From NCBI GenBank assembly GCA_036320915.1, contig JAXBDG010000021.1, positions 434,001 through 498,000 on the forward strand: a stretch of 64,000 bases of DNA, read 5' to 3'. Position numbers and translations under genes: made by a program. Positions 33,965 to 43,555 of the stretch are shown here, in pieces; the stretch's first letter is position 1; each line of letters begins with the position of its first letter. Source of the DNA: Linnemannia elongata (Eukaryota; Mortierellomycota; Mortierellomycetes; Mortierellales; Mortierellaceae). Under the pieces are notes generated by a model, which saw only the letters and a list, made by a program, of their open reading frames with translations, ran no database searches and had not been told where the DNA came from.

Positions 33965-35284
33965 ATGAGGCGATCCACTCTAGCCGCCTTCATCCCGGCC
34001 CTCATCGCCATCCTCGCCGCTCACAATCCAGTGAGCGCACAGGCAGACCCCGTCATGGAATACTGTGCCGGAACTGGCTGCTCATCTGTCGTCACCCTGC
34101 TCAATCCCTGTGGCGGCGGAGCCTCCAACAGCTCACTCCAACAGGATTTCACCTACACTGTCACCCCGGACCTGGGCTCCTGCGAATGCAACTCCCAGTT
34201 CTTTAACGCCCTCTCATCCTGTCTTGGGTGTGTTTCTTCCCAGGGCAAGAACTTTCCTGCTATTGATACCCAGATCAATTGGACGAATAACTGTAAAGCT
34301 GCCGGATTCAACTTTACACAGAATCCTATTCCCTATCAGCCTCCCACGAGCGGTGGAAGTGATAGGAGTGGTGGGGGTGGACTTGGGGGTGGAGCCATTG
34401 CGGGAATTGTAGTTGCCTTGCTGGTTGTTGCTGGCGCTGGAGGATTCTTGTTTTGGAGGTCGAGGGGTGGTGGAAGGAGGAGCAAGAACAGTATCTTTGA
34501 GCGGCCTTACACTGCGGCGAATGCTTCAGGATCTTATGAGCCGACCAACAACCAGGCAGGATTCAATACTTACAACAACTACCAGCATGATGAGTATCCT
34601 TCGAATGGAGGATACTCGGATTATGATCAACAGAACTATTATGGCTCAGGACAGAACGGCGACGACTCGATGGCGATGAGCAACCTTCAGCACAGCAACT
34701 ATATCCCTCCACCCATGCCTATGTCCCCCTCCGCTGTCGCTGCCGTCGCTTCTGCTACTGGAGGAATCCAACGACCTTTAGGCGAACCCCGTCCCTCGGA
34801 TCAGTTCCCTCAATCTCTTCGCCCAGACAAGGAATGGGATTCCAGCGACAATACCCAGAGGCATAGCGAGTACACCTCGGACCTGATTTCGAACGACCAT
34901 TTGTTGTACAACGATAAAGCCGTGATCGAGGACGACGACGAGGGCGTTTTGGAACCCCCACGTGCGCGAGATCGGTACAGGAATGACCGAGACGATTTTA
35001 CGCAGCGTCGGTCGATGACCCCTCCCCGGGCCAACATGCAGTCGTACAGGGATGAGTTCACAAGACCCAGCTTTGACCGGGAACCTCGTCGGAACAGTGG
35101 GTCTGAGAGGGGATCGATTTCCGGATTGCGCGTTGCGGCTGGTGCTGGAAGTGGGTATAACAGCCAGGACGAGTCTTCAGAGGGTGGTCTGCAGAGTGGA
35201 AGGTTGGATCTGAGTGATAGCCCCGAGAGTGCTCGGAGGCGCCGTGCGGCCGAGTTGTTCTCTGCCGAGGGCACCCGTCGTTAA
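33965..35284 (+). CDS. Secreted-domain single-pass membrane protein, Cys-rich ectodomain, unknown function
   Basis: Single exon, 439 residues. A signal peptide covers residues 1-25, with likely cleavage at VSA|QA. The ectodomain of about 110 residues has eight cysteines (spacings include YCAGTGC and CECNSQFF) and NxS/T sites. A Gly/Ser hinge is followed by one membrane helix at about 142-164 (AIAGIVVALLVVAGAGGFLF) and a basic stop-transfer RSRGGGRRSK. The 270-residue cytoplasmic tail is disordered: Tyr/Asn/Gln-rich, then Pro/Ser, then charged Asp/Glu/Arg. The layout resembles fungal cell-surface sensors such as the WSC type, but the Cys pattern is not one I can assign. I do not recognise the family. 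Confidence 0.85.
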   Translation: MRRSTLAAFIPALIAILAAHNPVSAQADPVMEYCAGTGCSSVVTLLNPCGGGASNSSLQQDFTYTVTPDLGSCECNSQFFNALSSCLGCVSSQGKNFPAIDTQINWTNNCKAAGFNFTQNPIPYQPPTSGGSDRSGGGGLGGGAIAGIVVALLVVAGAGGFLFWRSRGGGRRSKNSIFERPYTAANASGSYEPTNNQAGFNTYNNYQHDEYPSNGGYSDYDQQNYYGSGQNGDDSMAMSNLQHSNYIPPPMPMSPSAVAAVASATGGIQRPLGEPRPSDQFPQSLRPDKEWDSSDNTQRHSEYTSDLISNDHLLYNDKAVIEDDDEGVLEPPRARDRYRNDRDDFTQRRSMTPPRANMQSYRDEFTRPSFDREPRRNSGSERGSISGLRVAAGAGSGYNSQDESSEGGLQSGRLDLSDSPESARRRRAAELFSAEGTRR

Positions 35285-35661
35285 TTAAGTCCCTTTCTTA
35301 TAGTTTTTTTTCCCTCCCTCTTCGTTGCACTTCCCCCCAACAACAACCGTCTATAGTCATTTCATACCATGTTCTCTCTTTTTCGACACCACTCTCATAT
35401 CCATATCAGCAATACAAAAACCATAGTTCCTTTTGTCTCCCCCATCACCAAAATCGATTCTTAATCTTTCTTTCTTTAATAATTGATGTGAAACTTCTCA
35501 GAGTGCATTGTTGTGTGGGGTAGAGTGGGGTGTTAGGTTTCTATATAGAACAAAATTGGAAGGTGGGGTATATCTTGACGAAGGGAGTTGTTGTTGTTGC
35601 TTTTTTTGTCTATTGTAATCCTGTATATTGCTGTTACTGTTGTTTCCTGGGACTGATTTTT
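35285..35661. other. Convergent intergenic spacer
   Basis: 377 nt between the stop of the Cys-rich membrane protein (plus) and the stop of the mitochondrial carrier (minus). It should hold both 3' ends. No other element seen. Confidence 0.6.
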
Positions 35662-37830
35662 TTACTCATCGATCTTACGGAGCCAGCGCATGGTGAGTTC
35701 AAACGAGGTGAGCGCACAAGCGTTTGTTGGGAACGCTCGAAGCAAGCATGGCAAGAAACCTATTTGTTTTTTTTTCCACAGAAAAAAAAAAACGTAAAAA
35801 ATATGATGAATACATCAAAACCATTAGTTTTCTTTTCGTGGTCGGGTTGACATATGTGTGTGTGTGGCGATTTTTTTTTCCTTCTCTTTTTCTTCTTTTT
35901 TTACCTCGGTAAAAGCCTTTGAAGCCATCTGTCCGGTAGACATGCTTGAAACAACTGACAATTGTCGGAAAGGGTGGGTTCTTGACATCTGGCTGTGTCA
36001 TGATCTTGTTCTTGACCACATCTATTTAAAAAAATATGCCTCACAAAATTAGCAAGAAAAAAAAAACAATAAAAAGGGCTGTGGGCTGAGCAACCGGGGC
36101 TCCTGCTATTTTTTCACAAGTAAAGAAGAAAAAAAAAAGAAGCCGTTTGAGGTATGATTTTATCGTATTAGTATGGAAGACTTACCACAGGGAAAGGCAA
36201 AGACCCAGAAGGTGTTGGCGCCCAAACCTCCAGCCCAGAAGTTGATCGCTGCCTCTGACATGTTTGTCCTCTGTCGCATCTGCTTCGCGTAGATCTATGC
36301 AGGCGGGTGGGCGGGCGGAGAGGGTTTAAAAAAAAAAATAATGAGGGTTGTTAATTAATTGTTTGTTATATAAGTAATCCTGCGTAGGCATGCGTCCTTG
36401 GAGTAGAGAGAAAAGGAATAGGGTATGGGTACCTCGTAACTGCTCCACCACATGAAGAACCAACTCCGGAACCAGAGTGTCGCGACAAGTCCCTTCCACA
36501 GTCCTGTTACTCCGTTATTCCGGACCTAACGACAAAAAAAAGAACCCCTATAATGTCAGTTCAACAACGTTTTTGAAAGTGTACCTTACAGAAAAAAGGA
36601 AAAGAGAGGAGCAAAAAGGTCGACTTACAAGTTGCCGTGCGCAATCGATAGGTCCGCTGTAGAGTTTTGTTTTTGCGTCGTATTGCACTTGGAGACGTGC
36701 TTTGATGTGTTCGACGGGTGCTGCTATGAACGATACTGTTACTCCCGCGCCTATTTAAAAATAATTAACAAAAAGAAAGACAAAGAAGCCGTTAGCAGTC
36801 ATCAGATATGCTTTTGCTCGGAACGATCTGATTCTCAGTTTACTTTAAAATCTTGCGTGATCCTCATTAGCTTTGCTCCTTACCGATACCGGCGATGCCG
36901 CTCCAGAATGGTGTCAGCCTGACATTGGGGTCGCCTCCCTGCAACAGCAGTCTGTAGTATGTCAACGATCCCAACCTAGGTACCCATTGTCCGTAAAAAG
37001 AAGCATTCCTGGTCAGTACTGTAGCTCTCGATTGGGCCGAGTATGTTCCTGTCTTAGTGTGACTCCTTGCTATTGATAGCACTCCAATTGCATGCTTCCT
37101 AGTATATTGTGTGAGGACTGAGGAGTATGCTGAAATTTCCATTTTTTGCTTACATGACACTATCCATGACCGCCCATCCGACCAGAGGAGGCGTCGCACC
37201 TATGTGTTCACACATAAAACATGTTCAGATTACAATGCAATTCAATAAAGTAAACAATCTTTACGCTAGTTCCTGAACTCCTTCACAAACGGATGATTTG
37301 TCCATTTGAATGAGGAGAGGCGCCGTGTGTGTTTGCTTTTGCTTTTACCTTTGTAGAGGGCTCGGGGACCTTCCTTCTTCAAGGTTTCCATGAGACAGTG
37401 CAATGGTCCCTTGAAACGGTCCGATCCCGAGACCTGGTGAAAAGTAGAGAGGTCAATGTTTTGTACTTCTTGTCCTGAACATTCCAATTGAGGCGTCTGT
37501 CGTTCCTTGTATTCCATCCTTATCTCATACCTGCATACGAACTTTGACAGTGTCTACAAAACAGCATGCCGGAAGCAATTGACGGAAAAGTTAGTTCCGG
37601 ATGTTTAAAAACAGCGACAGGACCCTCAATTGACATCGATATCCTTGTGGCGAATGTGCCCCCACCGTCGTTTATTTACCGAAGGGGTGTCCGACGACAA
37701 GTTTGGTGACTCCAGAAGTGACGCCCGCAATAAATCCATGGAACCGCTTCTGGTTCGTCTTGTCGTCAACGCTCTTTACGATTGTTGTTGCGACTGGTGT
37801 CGCTGCTGGTGGTGCGATCTGTGCCGACAT
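35662..37830 (-). CDS. Mitochondrial carrier family (SLC25) protein
   Basis: Ten exons: 37680-37830, 37530-37552, 37349-37433, 37154-37199, 36884-36975, 36629-36750, 36433-36525, 36186-36294, 35905-36021 and 35662-35759, 311 residues. All three carrier signatures are present at repeat ends: HPFDTVKVRMQ, APVEHIKARLQ and FPCDVVKNKIM. The family length is about 300, with six membrane helices in the inner mitochondrial membrane. Repeat 2 has Glu in place of the usual Asp (PxExxK). Membrane-facing segments include ALYKGATPPLVGWAVMDSVM and SWFFMWWSSYEIYAKQMR. The substrate is not certain; it looks closest to the amino-acid or carnitine-type carriers (ORT/CAC/YMC group). It is the most intron-rich gene here and includes a 23-nt exon. 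Confidence 0.93.
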
Positions 37831-39503
37831 TTCCTTTTCTGTCTATTGTTGGAGGAATGAGTGTTGGATGTGACCTGTGTAGTCCTGTTGATGAAATGGA
37901 GATGTGGGTGAGGAAGGAAGAAAAGGAAAGAGAAGGACGATGAGAGCAAAAAAGAAGAAAAAGAGAGTTGTTGTTTTGTGTGGGTGCACTGCAGTTGGAC
38001 CCTTGTCGTTGGCTGTTTTTCTCTCGGCTTAACTGAAACCCCGACTGCACACAGATTACTCACAAATATCACAGAAACATTGATCAAACTTTCCTCGTGT
38101 CAGACAGCAATCATCCTCCAATTGACCAGCCAATCATCGCAGTCACTAATCGGACATGCCTCACCGTCAACTTTTTTTTTTCGCGTCGAACAGAGTGATA
38201 AAAAACATATTTGCAAAAGTGTTGTGTGTGCGAGAGCATGGGAACACGGATAAACCATCTTGTTGTCGTGCTAGTTGCAAAGTGCGACAAAGGAGAGATG
38301 GCTTCTTATGACTACAGCTGGATTCCGGCCCCATCCGTATTGACTACAGTCACATCGACATTGCGGACGGAGCAAACAATGGGTTGACAAAAATACCCAA
38401 TAACAGATAAATCGAAGTGGGTGGCTATGACCACCTCCAAGTTGTGCTATGTGCAACACTCATTTTCTTGCCCTATCCAAATGTACTATAGATCATCGCC
38501 ATTATCATAACACATTAGAGACACAGAGGCATGTTGCGTTACCCGTCTCTCCAAAGCGCAAATCGGCATTAGTTTTCTCACTTAGCTCATCACTCCACGC
38601 GCAGTACTCAATGGGGCGATTGTCCTCTTTGCTACGAGGATTGAAGGGTCACTAATTCTTCCTTGTCCCTCATCCATGCCATAGTTCTCTTTCCTCCCTC
38701 CTCCTTTCCATCCCTCCTTCCAGTTCTTTCAATCGTAGCTATGTAGTTATCCACTTCACAACCCACCATCGGATGAAATGCATCCTCATTCATCCTACAC
38801 CCGACATATCCAAAAAGACAGCCTCACCATCACAGTAATGTTACCACTTGACCACCTACCGAGAGAAAGAATAGTGGTCCAATCCAGGGGGCATATAAAG
38901 ATTTCATATCAAACTGAACGCGTTTCTACGTGTTCAGGCGTGCCCTTTTTCCTTCCACTTTTTGTATCCCTCGGTCCAAATCAGCATCCCCTTTTTTTTT
39001 TTTTTTTTTTCCTCCTCTCTTCAGCTTATCTGAACTATGAGAGGAATAGCCCTACGCAGTCGTTCATTTGCGTTCCTCGATTCGGCTCTTTTTTTTCGTC
39101 TGTGGGAAATGTAGAGAATAAATCATACCAACAACCATTGCTAAAGGAATGATGAATGATTTCCTGGGTCTGTCGGTCGGAAGAACAGAGGACCACAGAC
39201 GGTGGAGCTCTTTCAAACAATTCCTCAAAGTATTTATTAGGCGCTCGATCCACCCACTTTTTTCTTTCTTACCTTCTCTTTCTTACCTCTCTTACCGTAC
39301 TCTTCTCCTCTTTCAATTGAACTCACTTGTCTGACCCCCATCCTCTCTCACTTACACCCAGCACCTGAGTTTTACTTTCCTTCCTTTCATAACTACCAGT
39401 GGACAACAATTAATACGAGTCAGAAGCAAGCAAGCAGCCAAGGCAACAAAACTACAACAAACAAACACCTGCAACACAGCTACAACAAAAAAGAACAACA
39501 AAG
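37831..39503. other. Divergent intergenic region, 1.67 kb
   Basis: It separates the start of the carrier gene (minus) from that of the chitin deacetylase (plus). A T tract is at about 38991-39010, and a CA-rich leader precedes the ATG at 39504. A weak imperfect inverted pair brackets 38271-38460. No gene supported on either strand. Confidence 0.55.
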
Positions 39504-40877
39504 ATGCGTCCAATTCCCATTGTCAGCATGACGTTGGTCATGGCGATCGCCTCGATACTGATGCCCGGCTCAGCAGTGGCCGAGATGAGCAAGAAACAAC
39601 AAGCACAATATCCAGCCAAGGATGAGTTGCCCGACACAAACCACCCCCTCGTCAAGAAGTGGATTGCCGAAATCGACTGGTCCAAGGTCCCCAAGTTACC
39701 CCTGGCCAAGGCCGATATCCCCAACTGCCCCGATTGCCCTGCAGGCAAGAAGGGTGTCCCCAAGAATGCCTGTTGGTGGACCTGTGATGGTTGTGTGGCC
39801 CCCGACGATATTGAGGTCTGCCCGCGCGAGAAGGCCTGGGGGTTGACCTACGATGATGGTCCAAGTGAGGACACCCCACGTCTGTTGAAGAAGCTCCATC
39901 AGGCCAATGTCACCTCGACCTTCTTTGTTGTGGGCTCGCGTATTCTTGAGTACCCTGAGACTTTGATCCAGGAGGTCAAGGAAGGCCACCATATCGGTCT
40001 TCATAGTAAGTTTTGTGGCGTTTTTTACGCGACGCGTTTTGTTTTAATCAAATGCTAGGCATGATCGTGAACTATGGGTTCTAGACTCCTCTTCTTCCAT
40101 CACCTTCAACGATTAACCACCTCTCATCATTACCTCTCCTCTCCGTCCCATTTCTTCCCTCAACGAAACTAAAAAAAAGCCTGGTCCCACGCCGGTATGA
40201 CGTCGCTCACGAACGAGCAAATCGTCGCCGAGATCAAGTGGGCCGAAAAGATCGTCTTTGATGTGACAGGACTCAAGACTAAATACTGGCGCCCTCCATA
40301 TGGAGATGTCGACAACCGCGTCCGCGAGATCGTCCGTCAGATGGGCTACAAGACCGTCATCTGGACCAAGGAGTGGGACTCGAACGACTGGCAGATCCCC
40401 GACAAGACCATCACCAACAAGGAGGTCTTCCGAAACTTCAAGTGGGCCCTCTCAACCGTCCCTAAACTCAAGGGAGGTGTCATTACTCTTGAACACGATC
40501 TTTACACCCAGACCGTCAACGTTGCCGGACCCCTGTTGGATATGGGAATGAAGAAGGGTCTTGAGCCCATGGATATCGCCCGCTGTGTCAATGATCCTGA
40601 GCCTTACCAGAACTCGGCTCTTCTTTCCCAGAAGGAGGCTGCAAAGAAGCCCGCTGCCGTCAAGCCTGTTGCCCAACCTGCTGCCAAGCCAGTCGCTCCT
40701 CAGGCCCAGACGCCTCTCGAGGCACCCAAGGCTGCTAGCGTACCCAAGACCGATGATGATGAGACTGAGGACGAGACCATTGCTGCCAAGGGTATCAAGA
40801 AGTCTGGTGCCTCCCAGCTCGCATGGTCTGCAACGTGCCTCGCCATTGTTGCTGCCTCTGCCCTTCTGTCGCTCTAA
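39504..40877 (+). CDS. Chitin (polysaccharide) deacetylase, NodB domain, probable GPI anchor
   Basis: Two exons, 39504-40005 and 40180-40877, 399 residues. It should remove acetyl groups from chitin to make chitosan at the cell wall. A signal peptide covers residues 1-26 (AVA|EM). A Cys-containing N-terminal region (CPDCPAGKK, CWWTCDGC) precedes the NodB domain. Catalytic motifs are TYDDGP (115-120, catalytic base and metal Asp), HTWSH (167-171, metal histidines), RPPYGD (205-210), DSNDW and VITLEHD. The intron splits the HTWSH motif, and joining CAT A with CC TGG restores it, which confirms the junction. A Lys/Pro/Ala-rich stalk leads to a C-terminal hydrophobic tail (CLAIVAASALLSL) typical of GPI attachment. 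AATAAA lies at 41062. Confidence 0.95.
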
Positions 40878-41061
40878 GCTACATCTTGATCGAGAGAGAA
40901 TGCAAAAAGTAGCCAAATGGTTTTACTTTTGGCACGTCATCCCTCCTTTCTCTTGCTTTCGCCGTACTTCCCGATTCTACTCCTCGCTCGGTTTTCCTTT
41001 CCTCCTCCCCGCCTCCATGTAAATATACTCCTTTCAGTGCCTTCTGTTCTTTTCTGTTCTC

Positions 41062-41067
41062 AATAAA
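41062..41067 (+). promoter_or_regulatory. Poly(A) signal (AATAAA) of chitin deacetylase
   Basis: Canonical hexamer 185 nt after the stop codon, followed by a T-rich stretch. Confidence 0.5.
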
Positions 41068-42801
41068 AAGGTTTCTTTTTTTCATTAGTAAGCTTTGCGT
41101 CTACCTCATTCCCTTGATATTGGCGATTACCCTTTTTCTTGCTGTGAGATCAAAAAAGAGAGTAGTACATAGCGAGGCAATATCTGCCTTCGTATATGAT
41201 AGACATTTGAAAAAAGAGAACTTAGAACGAGTTCTAGGAGGCGGTGGGGTCATGTAGGGTGCCTGCTTATTGCGGTGCGGAGCCGTTTTTCTGACGTTTT
41301 GTTAACTTCCACCTGAAGGTCTTTTTTTAGCACACGAGCCCCCTCTCCGATGTAGTAGGTATGTATCCAGATGGCCCCTTCCCCTTTTCTCGTCCTCCAT
41401 TATCAAACTCCAGATCTTGTCCATGCATGACAGCAAATAGGAGAGAAACTTTAAAGGCGAATGAAATAGATAATGCATGGATCCACGGCGTGGCCAGAGC
41501 CAAGTGAGCCTTGTACTGCAGTCCATGGGAAAGGAGGGAATGGTGTGCACTGACACTAGGTGGTGTGTCGCACACACACATACCAATACACAAACACATA
41601 AGGGGAAGACTTCGGTTTCTCTCATTGTTGCAACAAAAAAAAAGAAAAAACAACGCTAGTGGGAAAGGATAAGAGCGGAAAGAAGGGGGGCTCTCTTAAA
41701 AAAATAAGAAAATACCCGCAAAGTAAAGCAAGGGCGCGTATTTTTCTTAGGGACACGACCACTTTCAGGTTCAGGAGTTGAACCTTTTACCTGGTGTTGT
41801 TTCTGGTCGTGTGCTTCACAAGCTAGCCATTTACCCATTCGCTCTGTTTTGGGTTTGCGATATTGAGCCCTTTCTGTGGTGATAACGCGAGAAATGAGGA
41901 GGTAGTTCAAAAGAGTACGAGAGGAGAAACAGGGACCTTATGAACAGACAGAGGGGTTTATTGATGAAGTAGCTAGTTTGGGTTGATTGGTTCTCTCCGC
42001 CTTTCTCGCTAGTGCGTTGGCGATGTTTTGAACGGAGAGAAAAAGAGAGAGAGTGTGTGAGTGAGTGAGAGCAAAAGAATGTCGTGTCTCCTTGGTGCCA
42101 AGTAGTAGTCGTTGCATCCATTCTGAATGAAAATAAATGAATCGGTCAAAGTGCTTTATTCACAGTTCCTGACCTCGGCTCTGACAACACATACACACAC
42201 ATGAGTGGATGATGACGGTGCCAATTCTTTTTTTTTTCGATCTCTCTCCCCTCTCTCTCTCTCTCTCACTCACTCCTCCTTCTTGAACTCCTTTGGTTCT
42301 TGTCCCCTTTAAAGCTAATGATGCTTGTCTCCAATGGCAATGACAAAGAGAAGAACACACCATTAAGACACCATTGTTCCATGGCACCATTTATTATTAC
42401 CTTCCGCTTGCCTATCCTTGTTCCTTGATCCCATTTCTCTACCTTTTTGTGTCGTCTTTCCTCTTTTTTTGCACTCTTCATTTATTATTTTCCGATGACT
42501 TGTCCTTGCATATCCCATCCATTCCTCCCTTCATCACACGACAAACACAAACGATCGCGAAGACCCTTTTTTTTCTTGCTCCACCACCATACTGACACGC
42601 GCATACACGCGCTTTACCCAACCATCTTCCTCACACGACCAAATCGACCTCTCTCGTTCACACCTTCAATTGGCTAAAAGGGGGGTCGTATGTGTATGAG
42701 CATTGGTGTGTCTGCTCCATGTGTAGGTTGTTTTCCTTTGGCATTCCAACAGCTTTCCTTTCGTCCTTTCTCTTGCTTATCATCTAACAGGTCCTCATCC
42801 T

Positions 42802-43016
42802 TTTCCCTTTCCCTTTCCCTTTCCCTTTCCCTTTCCCTTTCCCTTTCCCTTTCCCTTTCCCTTTCCCTTTCCCTTTCCCTTTCCCTTTCCCTTTCCCTTT
42901 CCCTTTCCCTTTCCCTGTTCCTTTCCTTTTCCTTTTCCTTTTCCTTTTCCTTTTCCTTTTCCTTTTCCTTTTCCTTTTCCTTTTCCTTTTCCTTTTCCTT
43001 TTCCTTTTCCTTTTCC
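42802..43016. repeat. Compound hexanucleotide array (TTTCCC)19 / (TTTTCC)15
   Basis: 19 perfect TTTCCC units (42802-42915), an 11-nt transition, then 15 perfect TTTTCC units (42927-43016). The plus strand is all pyrimidine apart from one G, and the minus strand is all purine with GGGAAA runs. It lies about 540 nt upstream of the DUF202 gene start. It is not a TTAGGG telomere repeat. Confidence 0.98.
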
Positions 43017-43555
43017 ACCCTGGCGACAATCATCTACATTTGGTATCCCCCCCCCTCTTATTCCCCTTCCTTCTTCGCATTTTTTCCTTCCGTCCTACCT
43101 TGCAATTACCCTCTCGCACTTTCTTCCTCCTTTCAGTCTCTCTGTCTCTCTCCCATTCACTTAAAGACAGTAACCAGAGCCAGGTTCGGTGCTAATCCTC
43201 CGTTGACTTGTGCGCTCTTTCCCTGTTACTTATTACCACCTCATTTGAGTGGTCATTTATCCGTCATCCTTTTTTTTTTTCTCCAAGACTTTTTATGAAT
43301 CTTATCGTCGTTTTGTGGACCATACAACCTTCCCGTCTTTTTAAATACCCGGGTTCCTTCCTTCTAGCGAACGCACCAGCCATTCACCCTTTTCTTGTTT
43401 TTATTTTTTATTTTTATTCTTGTAACACACGCATTTACCTTTTTCCTCCCTCCTTGAATTTTGATTACATTTCCTTGGACACAAACTCTCTCCCTCCACA
43501 CCACACAAAATCACGCACAAGCCAACCAACCAAGAAACAACAAAAAAATTAATAC

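Larger units (their letters stand above)
40878..43555. other. Intergenic region, 2.68 kb, with a large TTTCCC/TTTTCC array
   Basis: 3' flank of the chitin deacetylase and a long promoter region for the DUF202 gene. Contains an AATAAA signal at 41062, a short structured element at 41752-41813, CT-dinucleotide sequence near 42240-42272 and the hexanucleotide array at 42802-43016. The frames across the array (Ser/Phe or Lys/Glu/Arg repeats) are simple-sequence artefacts. Confidence 0.6.

Noticed and set aside
38271..38460. Imperfect terminal inverted repeats suggesting a MITE
   Set aside because: The arms (GTTGCAAAGTGCGACAA versus GTTGCACATAGCACAA) match only about 70 percent with gaps, and no target-site duplication is visible.
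42802..43016. Telomere-like or interstitial telomeric repeat
   Set aside because: Fungal telomere units are usually TTAGGG-type. These units lack the TA step and switch unit internally.
42674..43298. Long frames of Lys/Glu/Arg or Ser/Phe/Leu repeats on both strands
   Set aside because: They are translations of the TTTCCC/TTTTCC array and CT-rich flank, with no non-repetitive coding content.
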